Assembly (NCBI RefSeq): GCF_020055635.1
Contig: NZ_JAIPUT010000043.1
Location: forward strand, 1 to 38,838
Length of the DNA stretch: 38,838 nt
From: Marivita sp.
GTDB lineage: Bacteria > Pseudomonadota > Alphaproteobacteria > Rhodobacterales > Rhodobacteraceae
Reading direction: 5' to 3'
Shown: positions 6,951-16,149 of the stretch, in pieces
How the letters are laid out: every line of letters starts with the position of its first letter
Position numbering within the stretch: position 1 is the stretch's first letter
Notes under the pieces: generated by a model
Told to the model about the DNA's origin: nothing
Databases searched by the model: none
What the model saw: only the letters and a program-made list of their open reading frames with translations
Position numbers and translations under genes: made by a program

Positions 6951-9196
6951 CAGTGGGCGGTTTCTCCGCTCAGTTCGACCGTGAAGAACCAGTCCGCGCC
7001 CGGCTCCTGTTCAAGGACATCGTCCGGTACGACCTCCGGCCCTGACAGGAACACGTTCGATCCGAAATGATGGTGCAGCCGCGACAGCTTTTCCAGCCGA
7101 GGCCCCGTCAACTCCGCATGGAATTTCGCGTATGTTTCCGTCTTCCGGAGCGCGTCGATCTTGGCCCGATGCGCCGCGACCGCCCCGTCATGCGCCGCCG
7201 CGATCTCGGGATCGGCCATCATCCGTGCCAGTTCTGCCTGCATCATCGGCAGCCGGGACTGAATCGAAAGATCCTGTTCGGCGTTGTTGTTCATCCGGAA
7301 CCAGTAGGCCAGCCCCTGATCCCGGTCCACGTGGTTCACCCGGCCCCTGTCCCGCTTGACCAGAAAGCTTTCGGCCGATCGCACCGCGTAGTGATTGAGC
7401 TGAACCAGGTCATAGCCGTAGGTCTCTGTCGTGGACCGCCACCCGTTGCGATACATCTCGCGCGGCAAGGGCTGACCGGACCCGTTGACCCAATTGATCT
7501 CTTCCCAGAGCTGCGGATTCAGACCCTTTGGCCGATGCACACCCATTTTCTTGAACAGACCGATATTCTGGAACAAGGTCTTGAAGCCCCAGGCCTGATG
7601 CGGCTTGCGGGCAAATTCGGGCGCGCAGCGGAGAAACTGTTCGGTGATCGGCCGGTCATCGTAATCATGCACGTCGCCATTGCCGAAGAGCCGCCATGTC
7701 ATCGCGATCATGTTGGCGTCCGGGACAGCCGCGAACAGCGCATCGAGCGTCCCGTCGCCAACCTTGACGTTCACGAATTCATCGACGTCGATGCAGGTCA
7801 GCCAACGGGCGTTCCGGATCACTGGTTCGTCGTCAGACGCCTGAAGGGCCGCATGCTGGGGTTTCAGCCCGCTTTCACGGAAAGGATTCTCGCGGTGCTG
7901 CACATAGCCCTTGCGGTCGAGCATCTTCAGCATCGTGTCGGTGCCATCGGTACAGTCATTGGTGTACACGAGGATGTCATCGAAGCCGATCGCGCGATGA
8001 TAGGCCAGCCATTCGAGGATGAACGGGCCCTCGTTCTTCATCGTCGTGACGATTGCGCGTCGCCCCTTGCCCTTTGATAGCGCCTCCGCTTCGAGTTCCG
8101 GCATCCGGACGGGTTTATGACCCCAATAGCCTTCCGACATCTCAAGAAGCGGCGGGTGTTCGATCAACGAGGTTTTCGGGACGATCTTGGAGATCGACGG
8201 CGTCGGGTGGCGCAGCGCCATGTGCCGGTAGAATAGCTGTGTTCGTGACGGATCAGGCGCGGCGTTGCCGACGCGGATCATGCGCCACACCACATCTTCG
8301 GGGGCTTTGGAGGGGGCAATGCACCACCGTCGCCGACCGCTCCTGGAATCGAACTGGACGCAGATATGGTCGGCAAACAAGGTCGGTTGATCCTTGCGGA
8401 CCCGCCACGGATAGCAGTGCCGCCCGATCAGGGCGATCATGCCACCCTCGGCGGCGACGGCACTGTCGAAGATATTCGCAGCGCCAGTCGGCAAGATGTC
8501 ATGCACATCGAGGTTGGCGGCCGCCCGCGCGTCGGCCAGGAACCGCAGCCGCAGGATCTCATAGAGGGACATGGCCCCAAGCGGAGCAGACCAGGGCGCG
8601 GGATCCGGAATTTTCATCCGGTCCTTTCCCGGTGCCTCGGGGACGCAGAAGGGATGCGCCTCGGCCGGTGTGTCCGGCTTGCCCAGAGGCAGGTCGCTGC
8701 GAAGCAGGACAACCCGGCAGGTCATGCCGCGTGCGATCATCTGCTGCTCGAGCGCTTCTCGAAATCCGCGATCCTGATCCGGTGGCGACCGGTCGACGAT
8801 GACCGCTCCCTGTAGACCCTGTGTCTGGACATGGTGGTCGAGCCACGTCGCGACGGTTTCGGCATCCTCGCCGTTTCGGATCGCCGCGAAAGCATCGAGG
8901 CCGTCGAAAAGATCATGCTCTGCATGCGAACAGCCAAGATCGACAGATGCGCCGTTGACCGAGAAGGTGAGGGGGCTGTCGGTCTGAACCAGGTAAGTCA
9001 GACACATGGCCCCGCCGACGCTTTGCTGGCTCGAAAGCGTCACAGACTCCGCAGGCGACACTGCCTCGAGATCCGATCCCGCCGTGAGAAAGAGCGTGAC
9101 ATGGCGCGTATCGCCCCTGGACCACAGCACCGCGTCCAGAATGGACACGGAACCAAAGTCGCGTCCCGCCATTCGCCGTTCGATCACACTCGTCAT
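6950..9196 (-). CDS. Glycosyltransferase (GT2_4/GT92-like) with a degenerate N-terminal GT-like domain
   Basis: A 748-residue cytoplasmic protein. The C-terminal half, from about residue 380 (RAIVTTMKNEGPFILEWLAYH), is a GT-A transferase of the Glyco_tranf_2_4 type, with VYTNDCTDGT and the metal-binding DVD (470-472) in TCIDVDEFVNV. The N-terminal half aligns by eye to the same fold: ATWLDHHVQTQGLQGAVIVD matches the EWLAYHRAIGFDDILVYTND region. NLDVHDILPTG (DVH at 230-232) matches the DVDEF region, followed in both by a MIA(L/M) strand. The N-terminal copy has lost the second aspartate of DxD, so it may be inactive or regulatory. I start at ATG 9196, which has ACAGG upstream, not the GTG at 9271. 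Donor and acceptor sugars are unknown. It belongs with the next two genes in a polysaccharide locus. Confidence 0.78.
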   Translation of the reverse strand: MTSVIERRMAGRDFGSVSILDAVLWSRGDTRHVTLFLTAGSDLEAVSPAESVTLSSQQSVGGAMCLTYLVQTDSPLTFSVNGASVDLGCSHAEHDLFDGLDAFAAIRNGEDAETVATWLDHHVQTQGLQGAVIVDRSPPDQDRGFREALEQQMIARGMTCRVVLLRSDLPLGKPDTPAEAHPFCVPEAPGKDRMKIPDPAPWSAPLGAMSLYEILRLRFLADARAAANLDVHDILPTGAANIFDSAVAAEGGMIALIGRHCYPWRVRKDQPTLFADHICVQFDSRSGRRRWCIAPSKAPEDVVWRMIRVGNAAPDPSRTQLFYRHMALRHPTPSISKIVPKTSLIEHPPLLEMSEGYWGHKPVRMPELEAEALSKGKGRRAIVTTMKNEGPFILEWLAYHRAIGFDDILVYTNDCTDGTDTMLKMLDRKGYVQHRENPFRESGLKPQHAALQASDDEPVIRNARWLTCIDVDEFVNVKVGDGTLDALFAAVPDANMIAMTWRLFGNGDVHDYDDRPITEQFLRCAPEFARKPHQAWGFKTLFQNIGLFKKMGVHRPKGLNPQLWEEINWVNGSGQPLPREMYRNGWRSTTETYGYDLVQLNHYAVRSAESFLVKRDRGRVNHVDRDQGLAYWFRMNNNAEQDLSIQSRLPMMQAELARMMADPEIAAAHDGAVAAHRAKIDALRKTETYAKFHAELTGPRLEKLSRLHHHFGSNVFLSGPEVVPDDVLEQEPGADWFFTVELSGETAH

Positions 9197-9435
9197 AATC
9201 GGCCTGTTCTGGTTGCACCGAACCGGTCCAACTGCCCCGTCTTCTGCCCGTGTCGGTACGTTCTTTTCCACAGGTGTATAATCAAGCGGTGAAAAAATCC
9301 AGTTCGGGGACCCTTGGCAAAACGGCCACAGGGTCAGGAGTCATCCCTTGCAGGGGAGGGGTTTTTCTGCCGGGGCAAGTTCGTTCGTTTTTTCCGGTTC
9401 TGGAACTGAATGTTTTAATTGCTTATGAGACTCTC

Positions 9436-10404
9436 TTAAAGTGCGGCTTTCAACCCGGCGACCAGTTCATCCATGTCAGGGTCCATCCTGAGGGCTGCGG
9501 CCTTGCGCTGATGCCAATCGACGGCGCGGGCGTGCAGGTCCGAGAGGACCGGGTCGGATTTGAGTTCCTCGGCCAGTTTGCCTGCCGCAGACTGGTAACG
9601 GTCGATCGAGATGTCCTTTTCGTCGTTCAGGTTGAAACGTTCCCAGTATTCCAAGCCCAGAACATGGTGCGAATGGTTCGCCCTGCCCCGTGCGCGTTTG
9701 ACCAGAAAGCTGTCCATCGATCGCAGCGCGTAATGATTGACCTGCGCATGCGTGAAAAGCGGCGGGTTCTCAGTGCGGTTTCCGTCGATGATATAGTCCG
9801 CGCCACCGGGCAGAACCCGCTTGGTGTCGGCGACATGTTCATCAAGCGAGACCGGCGCGTGCAGGCCCATGCGCTGAAACTTGTGCTGGTTCGTATACAG
9901 CGATTTGACGAACTTGCCCGTTTCCGGACGGTCTTTGGCGTCCCATTTCAGCTCTGCCATGCGAAACTGGTCGGTCACGGGCGTGTCCGAGAATGACTCG
10001 ATCCCGTCAGGGCCAAAGACGCGCCACGGAACGGAGATCACGTCCGCATCCGCCCCGGATCCTTCGACCAAGGCCTGAACCGACCCGTCCCCCATGTGGA
10101 CATTCAGGTATTCGTCAACGTCGCAGACAAAGACCCACCTGGCCTGCATGACGATATCGTACCGGCGGCTGGCCTGACGCAATGCGCTGCGATGGATGCC
10201 GGCGCGCCGGACGATCGTGTCGTGTTGCGTGACAAGCCCGAGCTCTTGCAGCCGAAGAAGGATGTCGACCGTGGGATCCGTGCAGTCGTTGGTGCAAACG
10301 AGGATATGATCGAAACCAAGCGCTTTGTAATGGGCAACCCAGTCAATGATGTAGGGCGCCTCGTTCTTCATGGTCGTGACAACCGTATAGGTGTCAGTGC
10401 TCAT
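9436..10404 (-). CDS. Glycosyltransferase, single-domain GT2_4/GT92-like
   Basis: A 322-residue relative of the C-terminal half of the preceding protein. Shared blocks are VVTTMKNEAPYIIDWVAHY, GFDHILVCTNDCTDPT, the metal-binding DVD (95-97) in FVCDVDEYLNVHMGDGS, and HAQVNHYALRSMDSFLVKRA. This type transfers a sugar from a nucleotide donor, usually onto surface polysaccharide; the exact sugar is unknown. There is no signal peptide or membrane helix. The ATG at 10404 (MSTDTY) has GAGG nine bases upstream and begins just before the first beta strand. The frame open to 10458 adds an unlikely leader. It is separated from the 748-residue gene by 239 bases in which I find no gene, and is divergent from the GT32-like gene. 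Confidence 0.85.
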   Translation of the reverse strand: MSTDTYTVVTTMKNEAPYIIDWVAHYKALGFDHILVCTNDCTDPTVDILLRLQELGLVTQHDTIVRRAGIHRSALRQASRRYDIVMQARWVFVCDVDEYLNVHMGDGSVQALVEGSGADADVISVPWRVFGPDGIESFSDTPVTDQFRMAELKWDAKDRPETGKFVKSLYTNQHKFQRMGLHAPVSLDEHVADTKRVLPGGADYIIDGNRTENPPLFTHAQVNHYALRSMDSFLVKRARGRANHSHHVLGLEYWERFNLNDEKDISIDRYQSAAGKLAEELKSDPVLSDLHARAVDWHQRKAAALRMDPDMDELVAGLKAAL

Positions 10405-10613
10405 TTGTGCCTCACACGACGGTTCTTGCAGCGACCGTCCTCGTTTGTATTTTGCCAAAATTTACCCAGCACAATGTCCTGGCGCAACACGCATGGCGTC
10501 AGGAGCACGGATCGCGGAAAAACTGAGTCAGATTTCACGCAGGCTACACAAACGGAATTTCAGGCTCTAGGCTCGTTTTAACCGACGTGGCCCAAAAGAA
10601 GCTGCGCGCAGTT

Positions 10614-10618
10614 GAGGA
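10614..10618 (+). promoter_or_regulatory. Ribosome binding site deciding the start of the GT32-hydrolase gene
   Basis: GAGGA ends seven bases before the ATG at 10626 but only one base before the ATG at 10620. The GTG at 10587 has no such site. This favours 10626 as the start. Confidence 0.6.
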
Positions 10619-10625
10619 CATGCAG

Positions 10626-12833
10626 ATGCCACGCACACGCGAGGTTGGAACGCTCTGGATCGGGGGGCCGCTTAGCTGGCTTGAACAGCTTTGCCTGAAA
10701 TCCTTTGTCGACAAGGGCCAGACCATCACGCTGTTCAGCTACGAGGATATTCCGAATGTCCCGAAGGGGGTGATCCGTCGGGACGGGCGTGAGATCATCG
10801 ATACTGACGATTTCATCAAATATGAGCAGAAGAACAGCTATGCGCTCTTTGCCGACTGGTTCCGCCTGCACATGATCCACCAGAACCCCGGCATGATCTG
10901 GGTCGATACCGATGTCTATTGCCACCGTCCGATGGAGTACGACAGCGACTACGTCTTCGGCTACGAATTGCCCGGCGAGCATCGGGTCAACAACGCCGTG
11001 CTGGGTCTGCCCGCCGACAGCGAGGCGTTGCAGCAGATGCTCGCGTTTACCGATGACCGCTACTCCATCGCGCCGTTCCTGCCCCGCAAACGGCAGATGG
11101 AAATGCGCAAGAAGGCCGAGAAGGGCCGCCCGGTGCATGTGTCCGAGCAGCCTTGGGGTGTATGGGGGCCGATGATGCTGACGCATTATGTGCACATGCT
11201 GGGGCTGCAAGAGCATGTTCAGCCGCTCAACGCTTTTTACCCGATCACTTTCCGCGAGCGGTTCAAGTTCATGCGCCGCGCCGAGATTGCGGAAGGGCTG
11301 ATCACCGATCAGACCACCGCCTTGCATGTCTGGGCATCCAACAAGCGCCAGCTTGGCAGCCTGCACAACGGTCTGCCCCCTAAAGGATGCTACCTGGACA
11401 AACTCGTGCAAGAGCACGGCATCACACCGGCCCTGGCACCGATCAAGGGCCGCGGACGCACAACCTTCGACGGGGCATTGATCGACGAGGTTGACCTGAC
11501 CGAAGTGAGCAGCGTGGCCGATCTGGTCGGAACCGCCCGCAGTTTCGTTCTCGCGCTGCATCACAGGTTCGATTGCGACATCCACCTTGTGAACACCAAC
11601 CGCCGCGCCAGTTTCAAGGACGAGGACATGCCGTGGCTGGCCGAGTACATCACATTCCTGACCGACAACGAGGTCGACCCCGATCGCATCAAGGTGATCC
11701 GGTCCGAGAAAGATCTTCGCCCCGTCGATGTCCTGTGCAACTTGCAGGGCTTCGGCGACCAGTGGAAAACGCCGTTCCTTGAAAGCTTCCTGCAGCGCTG
11801 CGTACATTCCGACACCCGGGTGTTCATGGACGTACGTCGCGGCTCTGGCGCGTTTCCCTTCCTCAAGGCCTACGGCACCAACACGACGCTTTCGACGCGC
11901 GAAGACGAGGGGAAACCCGTTACGCGCATCCGCGTCACGCCAAACCCGCCGTCCACCGCGCCGGACGAAAGCTGGGATGCCATCGCGACGCAGCTTGCCG
12001 GCAAGGATGGCTGGTATCGGCCGGGCACCAACGGCCACAGCTTTCTCTATGTTCCGCGTGACCCGGATACCCTTGTCGTCACCTTCGACAACCTGGACAT
12101 CGCAATGACCAAACGCGAGGACAGGCGCCCGTGGGGTTACAGCTTTATCGAGGCGCAGGGCTGGTCGATGCTGGGTGTGCTTGCAGGGGGGTGGACGTGG
12201 TATCGCGAGCCCTGGGTCTACGATCAGTTCGACGCGTTGAAGGGAAGCGGTTTCTTCGGGCAATTCAAACGGGTGGTTTTCTACGGAGCCTCCATGGGTG
12301 GCTACGCCGCATGCGCCTTTTCACCGGCTGCACCGGGCTGCGACGTGGTGGCGATCTCGCCGCAATCGACGGTCGACAAAAGCGTCGTGCCTTGGGAAAC
12401 GCGCTACAAGGTTGTCTGGGACCGCGATTTTTCCGGACACTACGGTGATGCGGCGAAGGTCAGCCAAGCTGCCAACCGCGTGTCGATCCTGTTCGATCCA
12501 TACGAACCCCTGGACGCCCAGCACGCCGCGCGATTTACCGGTCACAATGTTCAGCATCTTCGGGCACCGCTGCTTGGCCATCGTCTTGGCAGTTCGCTCA
12601 ACCAGATGGGCATTCTCAGCCCGATCATCCTTGGCGCCCTGAACGGGACGCTCACAACCGGGGATTACTACCAGATGCTGCGCACTCGGCGCAGCTTTCC
12701 GCGCTATCAAAGAGAGCTGTTCAACCGTGCCGTCGAGAAAGGGCATACGACGCTGGCCAGGGCGCTTGGCGAACATATCCTGAAAAACAACCCGAACCGC
12801 GCCGTACGGATCGGTCTCAAGGCGCTGGGCTAG
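10626..12833 (+). CDS. Fusion of a GT32-like glycosyltransferase and a serine-hydrolase-like domain
   Basis: A 735-residue protein in three parts. Residues 1-270 look like a GT32-type transferase: TLWIGGPLSWLEQL, then FADWFRLHMI and the metal-binding DTD (94-96) in IWVDTDVYCHRP. Residues about 280-430 are an unassigned linker domain with VDVLCNLQGFGDQW and FMDVRRGSGAFPFLKAYG. Residues about 450-735 resemble an alpha/beta hydrolase: YGASMGGYAA puts a nucleophile at S556, LFDPYEPLD offers D624 or D630, and LLGHRLG offers H652. The order Ser-Asp-His is that of the fold. A joint role, such as sugar addition plus acyl (for example acetyl) editing of a polysaccharide, is inference. The gene is divergent from the GT2_4 gene at 9436-10404. 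No export signal. Confidence 0.72.
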   Translation: MPRTREVGTLWIGGPLSWLEQLCLKSFVDKGQTITLFSYEDIPNVPKGVIRRDGREIIDTDDFIKYEQKNSYALFADWFRLHMIHQNPGMIWVDTDVYCHRPMEYDSDYVFGYELPGEHRVNNAVLGLPADSEALQQMLAFTDDRYSIAPFLPRKRQMEMRKKAEKGRPVHVSEQPWGVWGPMMLTHYVHMLGLQEHVQPLNAFYPITFRERFKFMRRAEIAEGLITDQTTALHVWASNKRQLGSLHNGLPPKGCYLDKLVQEHGITPALAPIKGRGRTTFDGALIDEVDLTEVSSVADLVGTARSFVLALHHRFDCDIHLVNTNRRASFKDEDMPWLAEYITFLTDNEVDPDRIKVIRSEKDLRPVDVLCNLQGFGDQWKTPFLESFLQRCVHSDTRVFMDVRRGSGAFPFLKAYGTNTTLSTREDEGKPVTRIRVTPNPPSTAPDESWDAIATQLAGKDGWYRPGTNGHSFLYVPRDPDTLVVTFDNLDIAMTKREDRRPWGYSFIEAQGWSMLGVLAGGWTWYREPWVYDQFDALKGSGFFGQFKRVVFYGASMGGYAACAFSPAAPGCDVVAISPQSTVDKSVVPWETRYKVVWDRDFSGHYGDAAKVSQAANRVSILFDPYEPLDAQHAARFTGHNVQHLRAPLLGHRLGSSLNQMGILSPIILGALNGTLTTGDYYQMLRTRRSFPRYQRELFNRAVEKGHTTLARALGEHILKNNPNRAVRIGLKALG

Positions 12834-12984
12834 GCCATTTGCACCCTGCCTGCCCGATTGGGTTGCACGGGTCTTCGTATGGGCGCGATAGACGACATGC
12901 GTCATGACAGCGGGGTTTCCGACCGCGCCAAGCTATTGTAGCGTAATTCTGTCGTGCCGTAGCCACTGGATTTACATTCACAAC

Positions 12985-14127
12985 ATGCCCAATCAGACCG
13001 ATTTCGATCAGGACAAACCGGCCGTTTCCAACCCGCATAATATCCAGAGCTGGTTTCTCGGGATCATTGCGTTCGCCGTAATCCTGTTTCTTCTGGTCCA
13101 GGCAAAGTTTCTCCTCATTTCGCTGGCCATTGCCATCATGCTGTTTTCGCTCACCTCCGATGCGATCGGCTACTTCCAGCAACTGAGATTGGGAAGCGCG
13201 AAGGTCTCGATCTGGATCGCCTCCACGCTTGCGGTGCTTCTGATCGCGGCAATTCTCATCCTGGCCTCGGTGATCCTTCTGACCCAGGCCAACACGGTTG
13301 TTCTGACAATCCTCCAATACGCCGATCCCGCCCAACGCGCAGTGGCCGAGCTGTTCAGCTGGATGGGGGAAGACGTGGAAGCCGCCGTTCTGGAATGGCT
13401 GCGCGGCATTCGTTTCGGACCCTACCTGACATCCATGGCGGGCCAGGCAGGAAACATCGCGTCCGGCGCGGTACTGGTGACGCTGTTCGTGGGATTCATG
13501 TTTCTCGAACGCATCTGGTTCTCGACCAAGCTGACAAGCCTGATGGGCGATAAGGAAAGCGCCGCCCGGGTCGAACTGATCATCTCGTCCATCGTTCACC
13601 GAGTGAACCGGTATCTTGTCGTCAAGGCCCTGATCAGCGCGCTGACGGGTGCGCTTGTCTATGCGGTGATGACGGCGTTCGGACTCGAGCTTGCCTTCGC
13701 GATGGGCGCGCTGACTTTCGTGCTGAATTTCATTCCGAACATCGGATCGATCATCGCGACAATCGTGGTCGCCTTGGTGGGCCATATCCAGACCGGAGAC
13801 ACGGTGGTCAGTGTTTCGCTTCTGGCCATCATCGGGATCATGCAATTTGTCATAGGCCAGGTCCTAGACCCGCTCCTGCTGGGCAAGACGCTGCGTCTGT
13901 CGTCTTTCGGAATCATCGCGTCGCTTGCGTTCTGGGCGGCTGTCTGGGGAATTGTCGGCATGTTTCTTGCCGTGCCGATCATGGTGTCGATCATGATCGT
14001 CTGTTCCCATATCAAGAGCCTGCGCCCGCTGGCCATTCTGCTGTCGCGCGACGGGTTCCCCGATCTTGACCTGGATGTCGAAAAGCAGCGTGTCGCAAGA
14101 ACGGAAGCCGCCAACACCGTTTCCTGA
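12985..14127 (+). CDS. AI-2E/PerM-family membrane transporter
   Basis: A 380-residue inner-membrane protein with about eight hydrophobic segments. Two come near the N-terminus (WFLGIIAFAVILFLLV, FLLISLAIAIMLFSLT), one around residue 75, and a cluster in the C-terminal half. That half includes the family hallmark FVLNFIPNIGSIIA and a GQVLDPLLLGKTLRLSS segment. The family (TqsA, PerM, YdiK) includes exporters of autoinducer-2 and sodium-coupled transporters of haloalkaliphiles. Substrate is not readable from sequence. The start at ATG 12985 removes an unlikely leader of the longer frame, but no good ribosome site is visible. It converges on the SLC13 gene, with 37 bases between stops and no clear terminator. 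Confidence 0.82.
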   Translation: MPNQTDFDQDKPAVSNPHNIQSWFLGIIAFAVILFLLVQAKFLLISLAIAIMLFSLTSDAIGYFQQLRLGSAKVSIWIASTLAVLLIAAILILASVILLTQANTVVLTILQYADPAQRAVAELFSWMGEDVEAAVLEWLRGIRFGPYLTSMAGQAGNIASGAVLVTLFVGFMFLERIWFSTKLTSLMGDKESAARVELIISSIVHRVNRYLVVKALISALTGALVYAVMTAFGLELAFAMGALTFVLNFIPNIGSIIATIVVALVGHIQTGDTVVSVSLLAIIGIMQFVIGQVLDPLLLGKTLRLSSFGIIASLAFWAAVWGIVGMFLAVPIMVSIMIVCSHIKSLRPLAILLSRDGFPDLDLDVEKQRVARTEAANTVS

Positions 14128-14164
14128 CGACAAGCCTTTTTGCGCGGACCGGTCGATTTCTCGA

Positions 14165-15952
14165 TCACAAAGGCCAGAAGACAAGGATCGCAGGGATCGC
14201 CACGGCAAGCACGATCCCCTCAAGCGGCAGGCCCATGCGCCAATAGTCGCCAAAGCGATAGCCACCGGGCCCAAGGATGATGGTGTTGTTCTTATGACCG
14301 ATCGGCGTGAGAAAGGCGCAGGATGCGGCGACCGCGACACCCATCAGCCATGCATCCGGGTTTGTCGTGGTGGCATCGGCCATGCCGACGGCCACCGGGG
14401 CCGCGATCAGCGTGGTTGCCACGTTGTTCAGGAAATCCGACAGCGTCATCGTCACGACCATCAGCAACAAGAGCGCCACCCATGCAGGGAAACCTTCGGT
14501 GAGCAGGACAATCTGCGACGCGATGAGTTCGGCGCCCCCGGACTCTTCGAACGCCTCGGCCAGCGGGATGAGGCTCGCCAGAAGGACGATCACTTTCCAT
14601 TCGATGGAATGGTAGACATCCCGTCCCGAGACAAGACCGATGGCGACAAACCCGATGACGGCGGCCGCCAGCGCGACAGGCAGCGATGTCCACCCCATGA
14701 CCGCCGATGCAATCGCCGTGAGGAATATGACAATCGAAAGCCCGGCTTTCGAGCGTTGGACGACAGGGGTCTCTCGCCCCTTGATGGGAAAAACGCCGAG
14801 CCACTGCGCCGCTGCCATGTTGCGTTCCGCAGGCCCCAGCAGCAAAAGCACATCCCCCGGTTTGATGGTCAGAAGGCGGACACGATCCCGAAACCGCTGA
14901 CCGTTCCGCGACACGCCCAAAAGGGTCACCGAATACTTGTAGAGGAGCTTCAGACTGCGTGCGGTCCGGCCGACTACGCGGGCTCCTTCGGGAACGATCG
15001 CTTCGGTCAACGCCAACCCACCCGAGTTGACGCCTTCGGAGTGCTTCTCCGAACCGGCGAAATCGAGGGCCGCCTTGCCCATGAAGACCTCGATCGACTT
15101 CGGGTCTCCCTCGACGACGACGAAATCGCTTGGCCTGATCTCTTGCCGCGCCGAGAAGCCGGGAAGACGTTTGCCCTGTCGCACGAGGCCGAGGATGTTC
15201 AGATCGAGGTCTTCGGCAAGCGGATAAAGATCGGCGACTGTCATGGGATCGGCCTTGGCTTTCTCTCCGACGCGAAGCTCTGCGATGTAGCGCCCCTCGG
15301 CGAAACCGTCCTCGTGATCCAGTGCCCCCTCGCGCGCCGGCAAAAGCCGCCAGCCCAGAATGGAGACAAAGACAATCCCAGCGAGGGCGACCGCAAGGCC
15401 CACCGGGGCGAAATCGAACATTTCGAAAGGATCGCCCAGTGCGCTTTGGCGATATTCGGAAATGACGATATTGGGCGGAGTGCCGATCAGCGTGACCATG
15501 CCGCCGAGGATCGTCGCAAAGGACAATGGCATCAGCGACCGGCTTACCGTGCGCCTGGCCTTGGCTGCCGTTTCGATATCAAGCGGCATGAAGAGCGCGA
15601 GCGCCGCCACGTTGTTGATCACCGCAGAGATCGCCGCCCCGACACAGGCCATGACTGCGATGTGAAGCGGCAAGGGACGGTCGGGGTCAAGCAACCGTGT
15701 CGCCAGCTTTTCGATGGCCCCCGATCCGACAAGCCCACGCGATACGATGAGCACCAATGCAATGATCGCCACTGCGGAATGCCCGAAGCCGGAAAACACG
15801 TCCTCGCCGGGCACCAATCCCAGGAGTGCCGCAAGAACAAGCGCGCCGAACGCCACCAGGTCGTATCGGATGCGACCACTGATCAGGAGAACGAAGACAA
15901 GCCCGAATATTCCGAATATCAGTGTCTGGTCGCTCGGCATTTGAAAAGTCAT
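14165..15952 (-). CDS. SLC13-family anion permease with tandem RCK-C (TrkA-C) domains
   Basis: A 595-residue inner-membrane protein. Both ends are strongly hydrophobic and contain the paired hairpin-like segments of divalent-anion/sodium symporters: SAVINNVAALALFMPLDI and LIGTPPNIVISEYRQ in the N-terminal half, DFLNNVATTLIAAPVAVGMA near the C-terminus. The middle, roughly residues 200-370, is soluble and carries two RCK-C-like domains (SARQEIRPSDFVVVEGD and LTIKPGDVLLLLGP). Such domains usually bind a ligand that gates transport. Possible substrates are sulfate, di- or tricarboxylates or phosphate. The start at ATG 15952 is chosen over TTG 15970; ATG 15940 is also possible. It is divergent from the glutathione transferase with a shared 197-base regulatory region. 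Confidence 0.85.
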   Translation of the reverse strand: MTFQMPSDQTLIFGIFGLVFVLLISGRIRYDLVAFGALVLAALLGLVPGEDVFSGFGHSAVAIIALVLIVSRGLVGSGAIEKLATRLLDPDRPLPLHIAVMACVGAAISAVINNVAALALFMPLDIETAAKARRTVSRSLMPLSFATILGGMVTLIGTPPNIVISEYRQSALGDPFEMFDFAPVGLAVALAGIVFVSILGWRLLPAREGALDHEDGFAEGRYIAELRVGEKAKADPMTVADLYPLAEDLDLNILGLVRQGKRLPGFSARQEIRPSDFVVVEGDPKSIEVFMGKAALDFAGSEKHSEGVNSGGLALTEAIVPEGARVVGRTARSLKLLYKYSVTLLGVSRNGQRFRDRVRLLTIKPGDVLLLLGPAERNMAAAQWLGVFPIKGRETPVVQRSKAGLSIVIFLTAIASAVMGWTSLPVALAAAVIGFVAIGLVSGRDVYHSIEWKVIVLLASLIPLAEAFEESGGAELIASQIVLLTEGFPAWVALLLLMVVTMTLSDFLNNVATTLIAAPVAVGMADATTTNPDAWLMGVAVAASCAFLTPIGHKNNTIILGPGGYRFGDYWRMGLPLEGIVLAVAIPAILVFWPL

Positions 15953-16028
15953 GTAATTCGCGCACCCCAACAGTTCGTCACAAGACCCGACTTATCATCC
16001 GATCAGGGCTCCGGGAACCGGAATGCCT

Positions 16029-16111
16029 TTGGTCAAGCAGGCAACCCGCCCGCAAACATCGTGCGGCGACCTTGACTGCCGCGGCGGAATACCTGCACAT
16101 CTTGGTCAAGC
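16029..16111. promoter_or_regulatory. Repeated CTTGAC motifs between the SLC13 and GST genes
   Basis: The ten-mer TTGGTCAAGC occurs at 16029-16038 and again at 16102-16111. Its core in the opposite orientation, CTTGAC, lies at 16071-16076. Three copies of one core in a divergent intergenic region suggest a regulator site serving both genes. The regulator is not in the window as far as I can tell. Confidence 0.35.
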
Positions 16112-16149
16112 TGCGGACGACGCGTTTACTCAACAAAGGCACATTCCGA

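Noticed and set aside
10578-12263. A 561-residue open frame opposite the GT32-hydrolase gene
   Set aside because: It is a shadow of a gene with clear motifs and a ribosome site, with shadow-like composition and no family.
14066-16075. A 669-residue open frame opposite the SLC13 gene
   Set aside because: It is dominated by charged Arg, Asp and Gly residues and mirrors a membrane protein. No motif and no ribosome site.
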